Positions 59,745 through 64,000 of a stretch of 64,000 nucleotides of DNA are shown here, piece by piece (within the stretch, counting starts at the first letter, position 1; each line of letters opens with the position of its first letter). The notes beneath the pieces were generated by a model. The model searched no databases and was not told the origin of the DNA. It was given only the letters and a program-made list of their open reading frames with translations. The stretch covers positions 632,001-696,000 of the forward strand of contig JAUPFP010000071.1 in the NCBI GenBank assembly GCA_036925085.1. The letters are read 5' to 3'. The DNA is from Brachycybe producta (taxonomy: Eukaryota; Arthropoda; Diplopoda; Playtdesmida; Andrognathidae). The position numbers and the translations under genes are program-made.

Positions 59745-59909
59745 AGGTTGAAACACAGCTCTAGACGACTTGGCGGTTAGGCTGTCGTTTCAATGTTTTT
59801 GCAATGTATTTTCTATGGAAAGAATCAACGTGTTCAGTTTTGACAGCAACCTGACTTCATTTTGCCGTCAAAAAGTGTTTTCAAAAGTCGTCTATGTGCC
59901 AAGGGCCTT
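59745..59909. mobile_element. PIF/Harbinger-like MITE, 165 bp
   Basis: The ends AGGTTGAAACACAG and GTGCCAAGGGCCTT begin and end with AAGG/CCTT-type tips and share AGACGAC and GTCGTCT just inside. TTA flanks both sides. The central part GACAGCAACCTGACTTC matches the fragment at 55.5 kb. Confidence 0.65.
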
Positions 59910-61473
59910 TTAAGTTTGTTTTTTCCTTCTTCTTTACGTGTGTGCGTGAATTCGTTCTTTACGTGCGTTCTTTGTTAAAGTTTATGGTTTTTCTTCTTTG
60001 CGTATGCGTGTGTTCTATCTGTAATGTTTTTTTAATTTTGCTTCGCGTGTGCGTATTTTTTCATAAAAAAATGTGCGTGTTTTTCTCTCTCTCTCTCTAT
60101 CTCTGTAATGAAACACGCACGTGTTCTCTCACTCCCTTTGTGTATTTCTATATCCTCCCTGTTCGTGAGTGTGTTTTATTTTCCTGCCTTTCTTTCTCTC
60201 ATCATCATCATCATCATCATCATCATCCCAGTAAAGAAATGAGTGAATCTGACAGCTAATTAAGTCATGTTTCAATTTGCCAATTCGTATAAATGACGTT
60301 TCTATTCATTCATTCATTCATTCAGTCATGCATCGAACAGGTGCGGCGCACGTGCAACTCGTTATCCAGAGAGAGAGAGAGGGAGAGATTGAGAGAAAGA
60401 GAATAATATTGTGCAACGAGACGCCCACCTGTGGTGTTTGTTCAGCCGTAACCATTCCTCCTTTCTACCTTTCAAAACCCACATCTCTCTCTCTCTCTTT
60501 CTGTCTCTCTTTCTCTTTCTCCCTATGGCGATAACATGTTTTTGTTCATTCAGTGAGACTGATTGATGACGTCAATTGGCAGTGAACGAAACAGAATGAA
60601 TGAATTAGAAGAAATCGAAGAAGAACGAGGTTAACTAGATAGTTAAGGTGTGTGTGTGATTGAATCGTTAGTAGACGGAGCTCAGTTAAGAAGAAAAAAA
60701 AAAAAGAGAATACAACAGATTTTTTTCTCATAAAAAATGCCTTTTTTTTTGTCATTTTACAAATGGAATTGAAATGTTACTGTACCTGTAATGCTGCATC
60801 AAATGCCGCTAACATCATATCATTAATAGAAGTAGTCGTTATTTTACTCGTGTAATAATAAACTTAACAGCCGCAAAAACGTTCAGACTGTAGAAATAGT
60901 CGGTTCTTGCAAAGATGATGATGATAATGAATCCCCATAATCTCCAAAAAAAGACACACTTCGAAGATTGAAAAATCATATAGCAAAAAAAATATAGGTC
61001 AATGCCACTAGATGGCGTAACCAACACAATAAATATTAAAAAAGAGGCAACCAAGATTAAATTTAAAGAGTGGCAAACTTGTTCTAATGAAATCCATTTT
61101 AAAAACGAATTATATTTAAAATTCATTCATTCATTGCATCTAAAATAACAACAAATTCTAGAGAGAAAAAAAAAACCCTTAAAATCCCCTTAAAATTAAA
61201 GGCTTAAAATAATAAATTAGAAAGAAATGGAACCAAAATGGCGTCCAAAATGCACGGCTGGTGAAATATAACTGTTTGCTACAATTGCCATTATTAGCAT
61301 ACAGTAATTAACTAGAATTGACAACGTATAACTAATACATTTTTAAATACACATGAAGCCCTAATTTTATTTAAAACGAGTTATCATTTAATATCGAAAC
61401 ATTGGCATGACATATTTTACAAAAAAACAATGATTTTGTACAATAAAAAGACGAAAACGAAAATTAATCAATT
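59910..61473. other. Non-coding stretch
   Basis: Simple repeats include (ATC)n at 60200-60228 and CT/GA tracts near 60085, 60370 and 60485. One possible tiny exon on the minus strand ends at 60786. No recognised gene. Confidence 0.4.
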
Positions 61474-61479
61474 TTTATT
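61474..61479 (-). terminator. Candidate poly(A) signal of CENATAC
   Basis: AATAAA on the minus strand, about 60 nt after the stop codon. Confidence 0.5.
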
Positions 61480-61537
61480 GAATAATTACTTGTTATACTT
61501 AGTCGACATTACTAAAAGTACATTAAATTAACTTATT

Positions 61538-63334
61538 TTACAAAATGTATTTGTTGAGGTTTGGAGGCGGACGTGCTGCAGCCGCTTTAGGAAAAGCGGG
61601 ATCGTCATCATCTTTGGTAAACGTTCGAACACAATGCTTCTTTTTGTGCTGTTGAATGGAAGATGAAGATTCGCGTTCAAATTGTTGCCTTTAAAAAGGA
61701 AAAAAAACTATAAACTGACAATAAAAGCAAAAACAACCTTAGGTCGTACTTCGAAGCCTGTCTCCTTCCATTGTTCCAAACGCGACCGAAAGAAGGAAGC
61801 CAATCAGCCGGCTTCGAACTCTCGTGATCAAAGTTCGCTCCAACGCGATTAGATGGTAGCTGATTTTTCTTCTTCAGCTTTACTGTAAAACAATTTTTCT
61901 CAGTAAATAAAATCAGAAACGGGAGTAAGTTATAAATTACAATGTTTCTCATAATCGTTTTCATTCGGATGAACTTCTTTTTTTGCCGATTCGGCTTCTT
62001 CGTCGTCCTGTAGCCACGGTGGAACCATTCCAGTGAATATGTTCGAAACTTCTTCATTCGTTTCGGATATCTAAACTTGTAAACAAAATCCTTTAACGGC
62101 ACATGGAAAGCAAAAAATCCTTTCATACCTTAGATGTAGATGCAATGAAATTTGAATCCGAAATATTCGTTCGAGAAGACGAATCGAACGAAGTCTGATC
62201 ATGATTCAGGAAAACAAACATTTACGCCAATAAAAACAATGTTAACAATATCGGCAAAAATATAACTTTTGAGTCGGATACAGTCCATAAGAGAAGACCA
62301 AGACGTAAACGAAGCGTAACAACAAACCTGAGTCAATCGAACAATGTCTTTCCTCTGTTCATCCACCTGAAGAATCCTTTCCACTTCCTACAAAAATAAC
62401 AAACAAAACTCAAGATACAAAATGAAATACGAAGTCAAATTCCAATTACGCGGTCTCTTCTATCCTTCTGTTTCCTTTTTTGTTCTTCCTTCAACTCTAA
62501 AGATTTCTCTTTAAACCTGTGTGATATAAAAAAAATCTATTTTAAATATGCTATTTCTCTTCGTTCTTTTGTTTTGTGCCTTTCAAACTCTTCATTTTTC
62601 AAGATAAACTGTTCTAATCTATTAAAATCCACTCTGTTGTTCCACCAAAACGTCTTAGTTTTCTTCAGATGATCAAAACTACATGTAAAAGAACAAATAA
62701 TGATTCGTCTTTCGTTGTAATTTGTACTTAGACCATTACTCTCCGGTCTAAGTAATGGTCTAAAACATACAAGGGGTAAACCTTTTGAGATGGTTGAGAA
62801 ACGAATGGTAACAAACCGTGATACCATCTTCCGTGCCACAAAACAAATGTTTTGGAACATCTTTTTTACAAAAATAACACCAAACATTCACATCAACCTC
62901 GAACGGCTCTCCTTTGATTAAAGGCGACTTAATTGTGGCCACCGCTTCGTTAACCTTTAAACAATGGGGAGAAGAAAAACATGTAAAACACAACATAAAT
63001 GTTATCATGAGTTTTGAAGCACAGGATGTGGCTATAAAAATAACCCAAAAGAGGTGAACGAATATGGCGTCTGTAACGGCACCAAAACGAAAACCACACC
63101 ATTTTTGTACACCCACTGTCGTCAATCATGTTACGTTACGCCACAAATATCATTAATGTTATTTATACCTTCTCAAAACCATTAAAATCAAATTCTGAAA
63201 CTCACTTTTGCCTTGAATCTTACAAGTATTTTGTCAACTTCATTTTTATGCCGTTTACAGTATACATGTTTTTTACAATCAGTGTGATTAAAACGACAAA
63301 TTTCACAGAATATAAATTCACTAGAGGCTGCCAT
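61538..63334 (-). CDS. CENATAC: CENATAC (CCDC84), minor-spliceosome zinc-finger protein
   Basis: Nine exons in transcript order: 63334-63206, 62954-62782, 62678-62589, 62516-62450, 62387-62328, 62194-62129, 62070-61941, 61882-61738, 61688-61538; 336 aa, against 332 in human. CENATAC works with TXNL4B in splicing of a subset of U12-type introns. Seen: a first Cys2His2 finger C10, C13, H23, H29 (CEICR...[10 protein letters not shown]); a second with C69, C72, H98, H104 ([13 protein letters not shown] then LNHLKSFDHLKK); the motif KTFWWNNRV; a charged coiled segment in exons 3-5; [10 protein letters not shown]; and the diagnostic C-terminal blocks NRVGANFDH and [15 protein letters not shown] 50-residue basic/Pro tail follows that I do not recognise. 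The weakest junction is the exon 3 donor (GA|GTTTGA); reading past it meets a stop after 17 codons. It is divergent from RPS19. Confidence 0.94.
62728..62763. repeat. Joined tips of the 28480-type MITE
   Basis: TTAGACCATTACTCTCCGG followed at once by TCTAAGTAATGGTCTAA is both ends of the element at 28480-28723 with the interior gone. It sits in the 103-bp CENATAC intron 2. Confidence 0.75.
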
Positions 63335-63827
63335 CTTGTCATCAATAAACAACATCGATACTATGAATATATCGATAACATTGCATATTTCGATATCTGT
63401 CCACCCGTGCCGTGATCCCCGTAGTAGGATTATAAAAAAGCCGCCGCTGCTAAAATTAATACATAAGTAGCCGCCGTCGTAATATTTACACATTCATCGA
63501 TGTTTAATTTATTTAAAAAATGCTTCATTATTACTTCAAACATCTGATTGCATGTATTTAAATTTAAACGTTTCGTAAAATTGTGTAATTAAAATAAAGA
63601 AAAAAATTTTATTTAGAAATTCAAAATAAAACCTTTCTTAGCACATCGCCGCCGCCGATTTCTAAACTATTTAGCCGCTTTCAGCACATTTCCCCCCATA
63701 CGTCGAGTATTACACATTTCGTTCATTTTAACGTTGTCTTTCTTCTTTTTGCTTGCTGTAGTTACGGTAAGTTCCACGTGTTGGAAATTATTCGTTTTCA
63801 TTTATTAAAAGCGTGTTTTATACAGAT
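63335..63827. promoter_or_regulatory. Shared promoter region of CENATAC and RPS19
   Basis: The divergent start codons are 493 bp apart. The interval has GCCGCCGCTGC-type patches at about 63441-63480 and 63648-63675 in otherwise AT-rich DNA. The RPS19 leader exon ends at 63766 (TTACG|GTAAGT) and the intron to 63825 is 59 bp. A pyrimidine tract (CTTTCTTCTTTTT, about 63738-63750) fits the 5' terminal oligopyrimidine motif of ribosomal-protein genes, so transcription probably starts there. Confidence 0.6.
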
Positions 63828-63919
63828 ATGGCGCCTGTAGCTGGAAGAGGAAAAGGAGCGACCGTGAAAGACGTTGATCCGGCGATGTTTATTCATGCTT
63901 TATCGGCTTTTCTTAAGAA
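63828..63919 (+). CDS. RPS19: Ribosomal protein S19 (eS19), first coding exon, continues beyond window
   Basis: The exon starts at 63826 after TTATACAG and has ATG at 63828. Thirty codons plus two bases end at AAGAA|GTAAGT. The peptide includes ATVKDVDPAMFIHALSAFLK, matching the VKDV...F..ALAAFLKK start of eS19, a small-subunit protein required for 18S rRNA maturation. The N-terminus is a few residues longer than human (APVAGRGKGA). The rest of the gene lies beyond base 64000; the remaining 81 bases are intron. Confidence 0.93.
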
Positions 63920-64000
63920 GTAAGTGGATTGACACCGCCATAACTTAAAATGTTATAGATTGGACATTACCGTGATTACCTGTTTAGCTCTTTTGAAATT

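Noticed and set aside
61538-63334. U12-type introns in the splicing-factor gene or its neighbours
   Set aside because: Every modelled intron in the window is GT-AG and I saw no RTATCCTT donor with a matching branch site at a modelled junction.
1-64000. CRISPR arrays, operons or other prokaryotic features
   Set aside because: Spliced animal genes throughout; no regularly spaced repeats with unique spacers.

Overview
This window is nuclear DNA from an animal, most likely an invertebrate. It is strongly AT-rich, its genes are split by GT-AG introns, it carries many CT/GA, AT and ATT microsatellites, and short palindromic DNA transposons are spread through introns and intergenic DNA. The presence of Van Gogh/Strabismus (planar cell polarity) shows it is metazoan. 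I cannot place the phylum from sequence alone.

Five protein-coding genes can be supported, four of them complete. (1) Van Gogh-like, plus strand, 19704-22005, 4 coding exons, 597 aa. (2) RRP1/Nop52 ribosomal RNA processing factor, minus strand, 29418-24125, 11 exons, 745 aa, convergent with Van Gogh. (3) A large minus-strand gene, 51779-31193, 16 coding exons, 1176 aa. It joins an N-terminal LIM zinc finger, a complete Rap-GAP domain with the catalytic Asn, a BTB domain, a BACK-like region and a serine-rich tail. (4) CENATAC/CCDC84, minus strand, 63334-61538, 9 exons, 336 aa. (5) The first coding exon of ribosomal protein S19, plus strand, from 63828 and running off the window, with a non-coding pyrimidine-rich leader exon. 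All exon models were built by eye from reading frame, splice dinucleotides, phase continuity and family similarity; every junction listed keeps phase.

Layout: 1-19.7 kb has no recognisable gene and is filled with DNA-transposon remnants (hAT, PIF/Harbinger, pogo/Tigger, foldbacks), LINE tails and simple repeats. 19.7-22.0 kb is Van Gogh. 24.1-29.4 kb is RRP1. 31.2-51.8 kb is the LIM/Rap-GAP/BTB gene, whose long introns hold many transposon copies. 51.9-61.5 kb is gene-poor, with CT/GA tracts and a roughly 775-bp foldback. 61.5-64 kb is the divergent CENATAC/RPS19 pair, whose start codons lie about 0.5 kb apart.

The genes do not form one pathway. RRP1 and RPS19 both serve ribosome production, CENATAC serves minor-spliceosome splicing, Van Gogh acts in planar polarity, and the Rap-GAP/BTB protein probably links Rap GTPase control to a BTB adaptor. 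The two most notable points are the LIM-RapGAP-BTB-BACK architecture and a foldback element family with about 15 full or partial copies in 64 kb.
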